This document shows, piece by piece, positions 16,814 to 25,049 of a stretch of 64,000 nt of DNA; position 1 is the first letter of the stretch, and every line of letters begins with the position of its first letter. The stretch is taken from contig JANXXI010000247.1 of NCBI GenBank assembly GCA_025350695.1, positions 42,543 to 106,542 on the forward strand, given 5' to 3'. Origin of the DNA: Acidobacteriota bacterium. GTDB lineage: Bacteria; Acidobacteriota; Terriglobia; Bryobacterales; Bryobacteraceae. The position numbers and the translations under genes are program-made. Under the pieces are notes generated by a model. That model worked only from the letters and a program-made list of their open reading frames with translations. It made no database searches and was not told where the DNA came from.

Positions 16814-18535
16814 TCAACTTTTCGAGCCGGCGCGCTTTGAAGCCCACCAGCGTTTCAAGTAGTCCAGTAGACCTTCCTGGCGAAACTTTGCAAGCTCCGC
16901 ATGGGACTTTGCGAGCTCCGGACCGACCACCGCGAGATCCGCCAAATTAGCCTGTTCCCGCTGGCCAGCCGCCTCTAGTTGACGTCGTGCTTCAGCCAGT
17001 CCTTCGCTCAGGATATTGACCTGGGCGTTGCTTTGTTCAAACTTTGCGTTGGCTTGAAGCATCTGGGAAACGGTTTTCCGAAGCGCCTGATCGGTTTCAT
17101 TAGCGCGCTGCTTGTCGCGAATCAACTTTTGGCGAAGAGCTAATTCCAAGTCATCGTACCCCTTGACGCTAACGCCCGCGGCTGGTAGGAACGCGCGCAA
17201 GGCGCCGTCTACCGATTGTAGGGCCTTCATTTGCTGAGCAAGCATTTGCTGTAACTTGGTTTGCTGCTGATCCTCCTGTTCTATCGGCGATAAGGGAAGC
17301 AACAAATCGCCGTGCAGCTCCACCGCCGCCGCTACACGCTCCCGCCGTTCCCTCTGGATGCGATGGTAAGCTTCCGCCGTTTCCTTAAGCAGAGTCTGGC
17401 GCTCGGCTTGCGCTTGAACTTCAATCACGGACGCTGGCGCCACTGGGCCTGATGCGCGATCAAACGCTTGACGCACCACTTCAACCGGCAGAGTTTCAAG
17501 ACAGTATGCATGACCGAATGCGCAATCCCAGCGGCAACCGAAACAACCCATTGGCTGGACGACACCTACTGATCCTTGTCCCCACGGCGCGTAGTGCGGC
17601 CAAGTGCCGCCTCCGAAAACGACGACGCCTGGAACGCCGTAGGCTTGGGCCAAATGGGCTGGCCCGGTATCGTTACCGAAATAAAGCCGCGCGTGCGCCA
17701 GCAAGACGGAAAGTTGGCTCATGGCGTTCGACGAACCTGTGAAAATGCGGATATGGCGGGCGTCAGCTCCGAAAGCTTCCTTGAATTGTTCAAGAGTTGG
17801 ACGCTCCCTTTCTTCCCCGGTCAGAAGTAACTTCGCATCTTCGCCCAAGCGACCGGCAAGAACAGCCGCGTAATGGGCCGGATCCCATCTCTTGACCAAT
17901 GTGCTGGCGGCGCCGCTTGGGAAACAGGCGATGTACTTGCCGGGCTCGATTCCAAGGGCGCGAAACAGTTCAGTGTCAACTAAAGGCTTCGGCCAAGGTG
18001 TGATGTCGGAAGGTGTGCCACCCAAGTGACGCAAGAGAGCTGAGTAACGTTCGTTTTCGTGCGTTCCATGCGTCTGGGTTGGACAATCCAAGTTTCTTGG
18101 CGCGCCGCCGAAATCCCGAATGAGCAGCGTTAACAAGCCGTGAGGGGGGCTGGATGCCGTAAGTCCAAAAGCGTCACAATCAGACAAAATTGAAATGAGG
18201 AACCAGCTAAGCCAACTAGGTTCCAGGTCGGCCGCGATAAAAATGGTGGGGTGAAGATCGCGAAGTACCTCCGTTAACTTTTGCAGCTTCAGGCGCAGAG
18301 CCGCAGTGGGAACAGTCTGCTGATGCGGCTCAAAATCGAGCGTCAAAACATCGAGGGGTGGACTTGGAAAAAGGGCAGGCAGGTGCGCGAAAGGCTGTCG
18401 AACGAGCAGAACAATGCGGTTCGTTGGGAATCGTTTAATCAGGCCTTCTACTAGCCTGGAAGCCAACACTAAGTCGCCGAGTCCGCCAGTGTGGACGACC
18501 AGAATAGGCGCAATGGTATTTTTAGAAATGATCAA
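16814..18535 (-). CDS. Glycosyltransferase family 9 (heptosyltransferase-like) with coiled-coil tail
   Basis: The 573-residue protein has an N-terminal GT9 domain at about 10-375, with ILVVHTGGLGDLVLASRLVE at the start and YFGNDTGPAHLAQAYGVP, the ADP-heptose-binding signature of the lipopolysaccharide heptosyltransferase family. A cysteine-rich stretch (MGCFGCRWDCAFG) follows. GT9 enzymes are normally about 350 residues long; here about 190 more follow, rich in Glu, Gln, Leu and Arg, a predicted long coiled coil (400-540) ending in a basic tail (WWASKRAGS). The tail may bind the membrane or partner glycosyltransferases. It lies 55 bp upstream of the GT4-GT2 gene on the same strand and probably belongs to the same surface-glycan operon. 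Confidence 0.88.
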   Translation of the reverse strand: MIISKNTIAPILVVHTGGLGDLVLASRLVEGLIKRFPTNRIVLLVRQPFAHLPALFPSPPLDVLTLDFEPHQQTVPTAALRLKLQKLTEVLRDLHPTIFIAADLEPSWLSWFLISILSDCDAFGLTASSPPHGLLTLLIRDFGGAPRNLDCPTQTHGTHENERYSALLRHLGGTPSDITPWPKPLVDTELFRALGIEPGKYIACFPSGAASTLVKRWDPAHYAAVLAGRLGEDAKLLLTGEERERPTLEQFKEAFGADARHIRIFTGSSNAMSQLSVLLAHARLYFGNDTGPAHLAQAYGVPGVVVFGGGTWPHYAPWGQGSVGVVQPMGCFGCRWDCAFGHAYCLETLPVEVVRQAFDRASGPVAPASVIEVQAQAERQTLLKETAEAYHRIQRERRERVAAAVELHGDLLLPLSPIEQEDQQQTKLQQMLAQQMKALQSVDGALRAFLPAAGVSVKGYDDLELALRQKLIRDKQRANETDQALRKTVSQMLQANAKFEQSNAQVNILSEGLAEARRQLEAAGQREQANLADLAVVGPELAKSHAELAKFRQEGLLDYLKRWWASKRAGSKS

Positions 18536-18565
18536 TTGAAACGTCAGTATAACGCGAGAGTAGCC

Positions 18566-19492
18566 TTACTGGCTCAGTGCAACCTGTTCCACCTTGTACC
18601 CTCGCCCAGCCAGCAACCGGGCCACACCCTCTCTACCAACCAAATGTCCGGCGCCAACTACAACAAACCCTCGGCCTTTACTCTTCAGTAATGTTTCCGC
18701 CGCATCCGCCATAGCCGGATTGCGCCCGTCCAGCATGATCTTGCGCATGTTTTCAGAACCGGCCATGGTCTTTTTCATCCAGGAATCCATGGCGTCCGCA
18801 TCCCCACTCATCCACAGGTCCCGCATGGTTTGGAACATGTCTTTTAGGTTGCCCATCTGCGATAGCGCCGACCCTAGCGATTCTTCCTGAAGGCTTCCTT
18901 CAAGGCTGGAAAGTATTTTAAATTGGAACTCCGCGCCTTCGATTTCGAGGATACGTTTGGTGGGGGTCTTTGCCGCCAATTCAAGGAAATGCTGATCGAT
19001 GCCATATTTCGGGTCCATGCCATTCTTCATCATCGCCATGGCGGGCAGCATTACGGACAGCAGCCAGGGCTTCATTTTCCCTAATGGCGCGCAGGCCATG
19101 GCCAACAGCTCGCATGCCTTTTCCATTTGCACTTTGGTTTCGTCGTTGACGTGGTTCCAAAGAGTATCGTCGCCTTCGTACATCCCCTTCATCATGAAAG
19201 CCTGGATCTTTTGTTGGTCTATGTGCGTGATGTCTGCTTCCACGGCCAGCGTAGTCGATTCCGCAAAGGCCGCTTCGATTTCTTTCGCTAGCGGATACAT
19301 CTCTTTGTTACCAGCGTGAATCGAACCGAGCAAGTACACTACGTTGTCTTTGTTCGATACTTTCCAAAACATCGCCTTTTTCGTAGGTGTGGGCTTCTGT
19401 TGCGCGGCGAGGTTTGGGACGCTGAGGAGTTGTATGACCATCAGCCCAACGAGGCCGATCAGTTGGGCGGTTTTTTTATGGATTGGTTTCAT
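18566..19492 (-). CDS. TraB/GumN family protein, exported
   Basis: The predicted protein has 308 residues with a signal peptide (about 1-30, ending NLAAQ). The TraB/GumN family signature is clear: FWKVSNKDNVVYLLGSIHAG near residues 43-62, an acidic pair in TTLAVEADI, and a C-terminal VVVGAGHLVGREGV. The GxxH and GH motifs are thought to bind metal in this Tiki-like metalloprotease fold; activity in bacterial members is mostly unproven. The gene sits 30 bp upstream of the GT9 gene on the same strand. GumN itself is known from xanthan gene clusters, so a link to the glycosyltransferases here is suggestive only. Confidence 0.87.
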   Translation of the reverse strand: MKPIHKKTAQLIGLVGLMVIQLLSVPNLAAQQKPTPTKKAMFWKVSNKDNVVYLLGSIHAGNKEMYPLAKEIEAAFAESTTLAVEADITHIDQQKIQAFMMKGMYEGDDTLWNHVNDETKVQMEKACELLAMACAPLGKMKPWLLSVMLPAMAMMKNGMDPKYGIDQHFLELAAKTPTKRILEIEGAEFQFKILSSLEGSLQEESLGSALSQMGNLKDMFQTMRDLWMSGDADAMDSWMKKTMAGSENMRKIMLDGRNPAMADAAETLLKSKGRGFVVVGAGHLVGREGVARLLAGRGYKVEQVALSQ

Positions 19493-19651
19493 TTCATCTT
19501 ATTTTAATATGCAAAAGGAAAAGAAATCGTCCGGTCAGCAAACGGGAACGCTGGCGTCTCCCGCTAATATGCGATAAGCTTTCACAATTGATTATCCCGA
19601 TCAAGGCTTATTACAGCGGCGAAACTGAATTTGAATCCGAAGGAATCAACT

Positions 19652-22600
19652 ATGCATTGCGAGAAGACTCGACAGGAATGGCCAAAATTAAGCGAGCTAA
19701 GCGGATACACCGAATTACAGCGCCGCACCGTGTTGCGCCCGCACCGGGAAAAGGGCTTCTCCTCCCTTAATCAAAATGAAATCGATCTTCGTAACGCCCT
19801 GGACACTGAACTTGAAGCGCTTACCATTCTCGAACTCGATGCCGAAATAGGTAGCGACGTTGATTTTACGGAACTTAATTGCTTCAATAATCTTTTCTTC
19901 AAATCCCCCGCATTTGCTCAATACCTCAGTTCCTACCTTTTCTTTGGCGTTCGATTTGCGCTTTCCAGGGAAACGATTAAGGCCCCGGCGCCGCGGCCGG
20001 AGCTACCTTCGCAAACAACTGATGAGTGGAACGAACGGCCAGTGGCTCTTCCTTTTCCACCAGTGCCTTCTAAGTTAGTGGCAGCGCACCAAACGCTCAA
20101 AAATTATCAAGAGTTGGCATCGAACCAAACAAAGGAGGCCGAGCTCTTTCTAGACGGATTCGTCGATTTCGTCAGGCCCCGCGATTTCGAGTTGTGGTTA
20201 AATGGCTTAATCCCAGACACCGGGAATTGTGTTCAATTGCGTAATCAGATCCTGGTTTGGGCAGGGTCTCGAGTCGTCTTCTACAAAACTCTGGAGCAAT
20301 CCCAGCCATGGCAGAATGAAATTCGGAAGGCCCTCGAGACCGGGATCCGATCGGCGTCGGCTGAAGCTGAACCCGAGCAGGCCAGGATAGAGAAAGAGTG
20401 GAAAGTTACCAACCCGTTGGCTGCCCGCTTCGGTGTTGCCGATTTTTATTTTTTGGCTAGACTCTTGCGCGCCGAAGTTTCAAGCGAAGGACAGGTTCAT
20501 TACACGGGCTCATCCTGGCTTCGCATGATAGCGATGCAATCGGAGCCCGCCGACAGCCAAATTCTACGGAATGAAGAAATACTCAGAGCGGTCTTTGATT
20601 TTGCATGCGACTTGATCCAAAACTCCGTGGAAATAGCTGTAACTTTGGAAAGGAAGAAAACTAAGGAGAAACGAAGAGAAGACATCAGTTTGATGGAAGG
20701 AGAAACCACCTGGCGGTTCACTCAGGATCAGGAAACTGAAGACATTCGCAGGCAGCGCAAAATTCGGAGCTACAAACAGGAGCTTGAAGACGGCCCGCGT
20801 CCCAATTTGCGTACTCCCGCCGACCCCAGAGGCAGTGAGTACATTTGGAGCAACCGTATCTACACCGGCGAGTATGAATCCAACCTGCTTGGACTCGCAT
20901 TCTCCGGTGGAGGCATCCGCAGCGCCACTATCGGCCTTGGTGTTTTGGAGCGGCTGCGTGAGCTGGACATACTCCGCAACATCGACTATCTTTCAACGGT
21001 ATCCGGGGGCGGCTATATCGGAGCGTGGCTGCTTGGCAACGTGCGGCGTACGCGCTACTGGCTAGGACAGCTTACAAATTGGGACGAATCCATCGGGCAG
21101 CTTCGCGACTATTCCAAATATTTGGCCCCGAAGGATGGAGTTCTAAGCGCTGACAGATGGTCCATTTGGGGCACTTGGATTCGCAACACCTTGCTGATCC
21201 AGCTAACGGCGGTGATCGGGTTGTGGACACTGTTGATCGCCGCTATTCTATCGAAGACCCTATTCGATCTGCCTCTTCTGTCAAATCCGGTGAAAGCGGA
21301 GAGAACAGGCGTTTTGGCGTCTCTGATCGATCTACTTCCATCCTCGCTTCAAGCTTATCTATTGGGCTGGCCCCAGTTGTCGAATTTATTGAAGCACTCG
21401 GAAAACAGTGTTTGCACATACCTTCCGGGTCTGGCTCCCTTTTGGATGAAAACCTCGTACGCCAATCTTCCGGCGGAACAGCTTTATCACAGCTTTCTTG
21501 CGTTTCTAACCCTTGCCATAGCGGTCTTCGTCTGCAGACAACTCTGTGAAAAAACTCTGGAGAAGCCAACACTCGATCGCAACGTTGCCATGCGAAGCGT
21601 GACTTGGGGAGTAGCGGCCGGATTGCTGATGTTGGGCAGTGGCTTCTCATTCTCTGGAGATCTCTATTGGTTCAGGGCTATCCTGGCGGCGGTGGCATGC
21701 TCTATTCTGAAGTTGATTTGGGATCTGCATAGCCACCCCCTTCTCTCGCCAAGATGGTTTGCACTTGTGCCTTGGTTTGCGTCATTTCTTTCCGCAGCCT
21801 TACTTTGGCGCGTCGCCGTTTTATACTCTTGCGATCCGAGGCAACGCGAATTCTCTTGGATTTTCTTTAATGCGCTAAGCGTTGCCCCGAATTACCACTT
21901 GGGGTTAGTGTTGTTCCTTTCCTACGGAGCCATGGCGCTTGTTTCCATGCGGAAAGACGAATCGGTTGCAATGGGAAAAGGCAAACAGAAACTCGAAGCA
22001 ATCATCTACTGGGGCAAAGAAAACCTCAAAACGCTCCCCGTTGTTTACGCTGTCTGCATCTCCTTCATCTGTCTGTTTTTCGCTTATCTTTTTTGCTGCA
22101 TTGCGCTTTGGTGTCTGGAAAGGGTGGCCATATCAGGTGAGTTCCAGGGCGAATGGTTAGCTTATGCACTGGGCCCTGTGATGCTGCTGTTTGCTTTCGC
22201 TCTAGCGGTGGTGTTGTTCATCGGGTTGGTGGGCAACAACTCAAGCGATTGGCGACGGGAATGGTGGACGATGTTCGGATCCTGGGTGGGGATTTGGGGC
22301 CTTGGGTTGGTGACAATAACCTTTTTTGCTTTGTTCGGCCCCTGGCTTGTTTTCACTCTTGCCGGTCTGGATTATCCTAGACTCAAGATCGGGGCTGTTC
22401 TCTCCGGACTCGCCACCGTCGTTGGCGCCCTTAAAGCCGGTAACAGCGGCCGAACAAATGCAAAGAGTGACCGTACTAATGCGGTGGCTCTGCAATGGTT
22501 AGCTTGGTCTGGCGCGTTGGTGTTCATAGTGGGCAGCGTCGTTATTGCCGCAACACTGCTGCACTTGCTGCTGGTGGAGATGATAGTTTCGGAAGTTCAT

Positions 22601-24154
22601 GACAGCTATTGGTGGAACCTGCATTTCGTCAATTCCTTGCCTCTGCTGGGGATTGAGGTCTTACTAATCGTCATTTGGAGTTTCTGTGCTTATCGGTTCG
22701 ATATCAATACATTTAGTCTGAACCAGTTTTATCGCAATCGCCTAGTGCGATGCTACCTCGGCGCCACACGGTGGATGCCCGGCATGCGGCATGCCGACGC
22801 CTTCACTGAATTTGACGAAAGGGACGACTTAGCGCTCTACGAACTTCGTCATGATTCACGCTGGCCCGAAAAGTTTCGCGGCCCATTCCCAATCGTTAAC
22901 TGCGCTCTTAACCTGGGAGGCAGCGCGGATCTTGAGGTGAAGACCCGCCAAAGTGAATCGTTCACCTTTACCCCGTTAAGTCACGGATCAAGGCGGGTCG
23001 GATACAGAAAACGGATGGCCACTGATACCATGTCACTCGGCCAGGCAATTTCCATCTCCGGCGCGGCGGCTAGTCCGAACATGGGCTACAACACCTCTCC
23101 CCTAGTCGCCTTCATGTTGACGATGTTCAACTTTCGATTGGGATGGTGGTTTCCAAATCCACGCTACGACTCGAAGACCAAGTTTCACGGTGTCTACCTT
23201 GTTCTTGAACTTTTTGGATTGGCCAATGAAAATAGAAACCATGTCAACCTATCCGATGGCGGTCATTTTGAAAACCTCGCCATATACGAATTGATCCGCC
23301 GCCGCACCAAGGTGATCATTGCCTGTGACGGTGAGTGCGATTCAGGAATGAACTTCGGAAGCCTCGGCAATTTGATTCGGATCTGCCAAACCGATTTTGG
23401 GGCGGAAATTGACATCGACGTAAGCTCGATAAAAAGGGACAAGGATACGGATCTGAGTCGAGCCCATTGCGCGGTTGGCCGCATCAGTTACTGCAATGGC
23501 AGTCAAGGTTACCTTATTTATTTGAAGTCTTCGATTACTGGAGACGAAGATGTAGGTGTTGAACAATACCGCGCCGGTCACCCTGACTTTCCACATGAAA
23601 CCACAGCAGATCAGTTCTTTTCGGAAGATCAGTTTGAGGCGTACCGCCGACTGGGCCACCATATCGCGGAGATGACCTTTCGCGGCGTACAATGGAAGAC
23701 TGGGCGTCCAGTGCTTATGGCGACCGCGCTTTACGATCTTTGGGCTCCAATCCGTTCCGGAAGTAACCAGTCATTCGTCCAACACGGTATCGAGTTCAAC
23801 AGGCTATGGGATCGCTTCCGTCAGGAACCAGCTTTAGCCTCTCTACTTGCCGAGCTGACGCAAGACCCTAACTTGCCCAATGTGTGGACGCCGTTGAACA
23901 CCACGGAGCTGACAGCCTGCATGGAACTGCTGCAGCTAATGGAAAATGTGTTCTTGGATATGAGATTGGACGAATATTGGGACCATCCCGACAGCCGCGG
24001 TTGGGCGATGCTCTTCAGCATGTGGACCAAGAGTTCTAAGTTCAAAGAGGCTTGGGGCAGAACTAAAACGACATTCGGCATTCGCTTTGAGTACTTCTGC
24101 CATGAGCGGCTTGGCTTGCCTTCCGACAATCCCGTGGTCCGGGTACCCAATTAG
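19652..24154 (+). CDS. Very large membrane-embedded patatin-like phospholipase
   Basis: The predicted protein has 1,500 residues. ATG 19652, with AAGGA seven bases upstream, is preferred over TTG 19631. Residues 1-400 are soluble, charged and not recognised. A patatin domain starts near 413 with LAFSGGGIRSATIG (oxyanion GGGxR) and the nucleophile S451 in STVSGGGYIG. The domain is then interrupted by about 600 residues holding roughly ten hydrophobic helices (about 505-1030). It resumes with the catalytic aspartate D1202 in LSDGGHFENLAIYEL. The Ser-Asp dyad is thus complete but split around a membrane domain. It probably hydrolyses acyl chains of membrane lipids at the bilayer surface; regulation and substrate are unknown. 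It is single and flanked by unrelated genes. Confidence 0.85.
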   Translation: MHCEKTRQEWPKLSELSGYTELQRRTVLRPHREKGFSSLNQNEIDLRNALDTELEALTILELDAEIGSDVDFTELNCFNNLFFKSPAFAQYLSSYLFFGVRFALSRETIKAPAPRPELPSQTTDEWNERPVALPFPPVPSKLVAAHQTLKNYQELASNQTKEAELFLDGFVDFVRPRDFELWLNGLIPDTGNCVQLRNQILVWAGSRVVFYKTLEQSQPWQNEIRKALETGIRSASAEAEPEQARIEKEWKVTNPLAARFGVADFYFLARLLRAEVSSEGQVHYTGSSWLRMIAMQSEPADSQILRNEEILRAVFDFACDLIQNSVEIAVTLERKKTKEKRREDISLMEGETTWRFTQDQETEDIRRQRKIRSYKQELEDGPRPNLRTPADPRGSEYIWSNRIYTGEYESNLLGLAFSGGGIRSATIGLGVLERLRELDILRNIDYLSTVSGGGYIGAWLLGNVRRTRYWLGQLTNWDESIGQLRDYSKYLAPKDGVLSADRWSIWGTWIRNTLLIQLTAVIGLWTLLIAAILSKTLFDLPLLSNPVKAERTGVLASLIDLLPSSLQAYLLGWPQLSNLLKHSENSVCTYLPGLAPFWMKTSYANLPAEQLYHSFLAFLTLAIAVFVCRQLCEKTLEKPTLDRNVAMRSVTWGVAAGLLMLGSGFSFSGDLYWFRAILAAVACSILKLIWDLHSHPLLSPRWFALVPWFASFLSAALLWRVAVLYSCDPRQREFSWIFFNALSVAPNYHLGLVLFLSYGAMALVSMRKDESVAMGKGKQKLEAIIYWGKENLKTLPVVYAVCISFICLFFAYLFCCIALWCLERVAISGEFQGEWLAYALGPVMLLFAFALAVVLFIGLVGNNSSDWRREWWTMFGSWVGIWGLGLVTITFFALFGPWLVFTLAGLDYPRLKIGAVLSGLATVVGALKAGNSGRTNAKSDRTNAVALQWLAWSGALVFIVGSVVIAATLLHLLLVEMIVSEVHDSYWWNLHFVNSLPLLGIEVLLIVIWSFCAYRFDINTFSLNQFYRNRLVRCYLGATRWMPGMRHADAFTEFDERDDLALYELRHDSRWPEKFRGPFPIVNCALNLGGSADLEVKTRQSESFTFTPLSHGSRRVGYRKRMATDTMSLGQAISISGAAASPNMGYNTSPLVAFMLTMFNFRLGWWFPNPRYDSKTKFHGVYLVLELFGLANENRNHVNLSDGGHFENLAIYELIRRRTKVIIACDGECDSGMNFGSLGNLIRICQTDFGAEIDIDVSSIKRDKDTDLSRAHCAVGRISYCNGSQGYLIYLKSSITGDEDVGVEQYRAGHPDFPHETTADQFFSEDQFEAYRRLGHHIAEMTFRGVQWKTGRPVLMATALYDLWAPIRSGSNQSFVQHGIEFNRLWDRFRQEPALASLLAELTQDPNLPNVWTPLNTTELTACMELLQLMENVFLDMRLDEYWDHPDSRGWAMLFSMWTKSSKFKEAWGRTKTTFGIRFEYFCHERLGLPSDNPVVRVPN

Positions 24155-24336
24155 TCTAGCCACTTGCACGGCTCGATTTTCAATTGGAGGTCACTCTGGT
24201 TCGCGCAATCGTCGCGGTGAGGAAAGAGTTCCGCCCTAAGGTGACTCATCTGCCTGAGTGATCAGACCGATTCGCAGGAGATTCACGAGTCGAGCATTTG
24301 CGGCTGAAGATCATTCGATTCAGCTGATCGAAGGGA

Positions 24337-24571
24337 TTAAAGAAGATCGAGAAACTCCGCCACAGTGAAGCCCGCTTCGTCAATTATCGAAGTAAGGATT
24401 CGGCGTTTAAAGTCTGTCCCGGTGGAATCGCAACGTGACCCGGAGTTGCTGCTTAGTTAGCCGGATGCTTCAAGTAATAGTGGGAACCCTTGACGTGATG
24501 GACATAAAATCCTGCCTCTCCAGCGCCCGCAATACTTGCGTCGGCCTGAGAGCAGGAAGATGCTTACTCAT
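24337..24571 (-). pseudogene. hicA: hicA toxin, broken by three frame changes
   Basis: An ATG at 24571, overlapping the hicB stop as ATGA, starts MSKHLPALRPTQVLRALER, the normal HicA beginning. The frame then changes to give FYVHHVKGSHYYLKHPAN, which holds the catalytic histidine region GSH. It changes back to KQQLRVTLRFHRD, and changes again to KRRILTSIIDEAGFTVAEF, ending at TAA 24337. Put together these pieces form a complete HicA of about 76 residues in the right order, so the gene is clearly recognisable but cannot be translated. HicA cuts mRNA on ribosomes. Three separate indels in 235 bp argue for decay more than for a sequencing error. Confidence 0.8.
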
Positions 24572-24819
24572 ACCAGTTCAGGGATTAAGATGTGGATGCT
24601 CTCCTTCACCGGTTCCAACAATATTGTCTTGACAAGCGCGATTGGCTCACCGTCTTTCACCAGACTTTCAAGGTAACCTGTGATCGCTTCGATAACGTGC
24701 AGACGCGTTTCTTCAAACGTATCTCCCCTCGTCACCAAGCCTGGCAAGGCGGGGCAAAAAGCGACATAGCAACCCTCTTCAGCCGGTTCGAAAAGCACGG
24801 TATAACTAAATTCGCGCAT
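24568..24819 (-). CDS. hicB: HicB family antitoxin
   Basis: The 83-residue product is of the HicB type: a partial RNase H-like fold starting FSYTVLFEPAEEGCYVAFCPALPG, then TRGDTFEETRLHVIEAITGYLESL. It binds and blocks HicA. This is the short form without a clear C-terminal DNA-binding extension. The gene is intact, with GAAGGAT upstream of the ATG, and its stop codon overlaps the start of the ruined hicA (ATGA). An antitoxin outliving its toxin is expected once the toxin is dead, because loss of the antitoxin is then harmless and slow. It might also still guard against a HicA elsewhere. Confidence 0.88.
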   Translation of the reverse strand: MREFSYTVLFEPAEEGCYVAFCPALPGLVTRGDTFEETRLHVIEAITGYLESLVKDGEPIALVKTILLEPVKESIHILIPELV

Positions 24820-24993
24820 CGGGATCCTTCGCTTTCAATTGTACGCTGAGAACTAGATTTGTACTTCCTTGCAAATCCGTCGTGAAGGTCGAGGCACTGA
24901 TCACGTTGCCGCTTCTTACTCGGCAATGATAGATTGAACCTTCTCGCGGTTCCACGGTCTGGCCTCCAATCAACGTTCGTATTTGTTAAACCA

Positions 24994-25026
24994 ACAAAAA
25001 ACCCCGAGCCGTGAAGCCCGGGGTTC
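24994..25026 (-). terminator. Rho-independent terminator of the rimP-nusA-infB operon
   Basis: Read on the minus strand, a GC-rich hairpin (AACCCCGGGC, loop, GCTCGGGGTT) is followed directly by a run of six T, 24 bp past the infB stop codon. It is a textbook intrinsic terminator. Confidence 0.9.
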
Positions 25027-25049
25027 TCGAAAAACTCTGCACAACAGGC

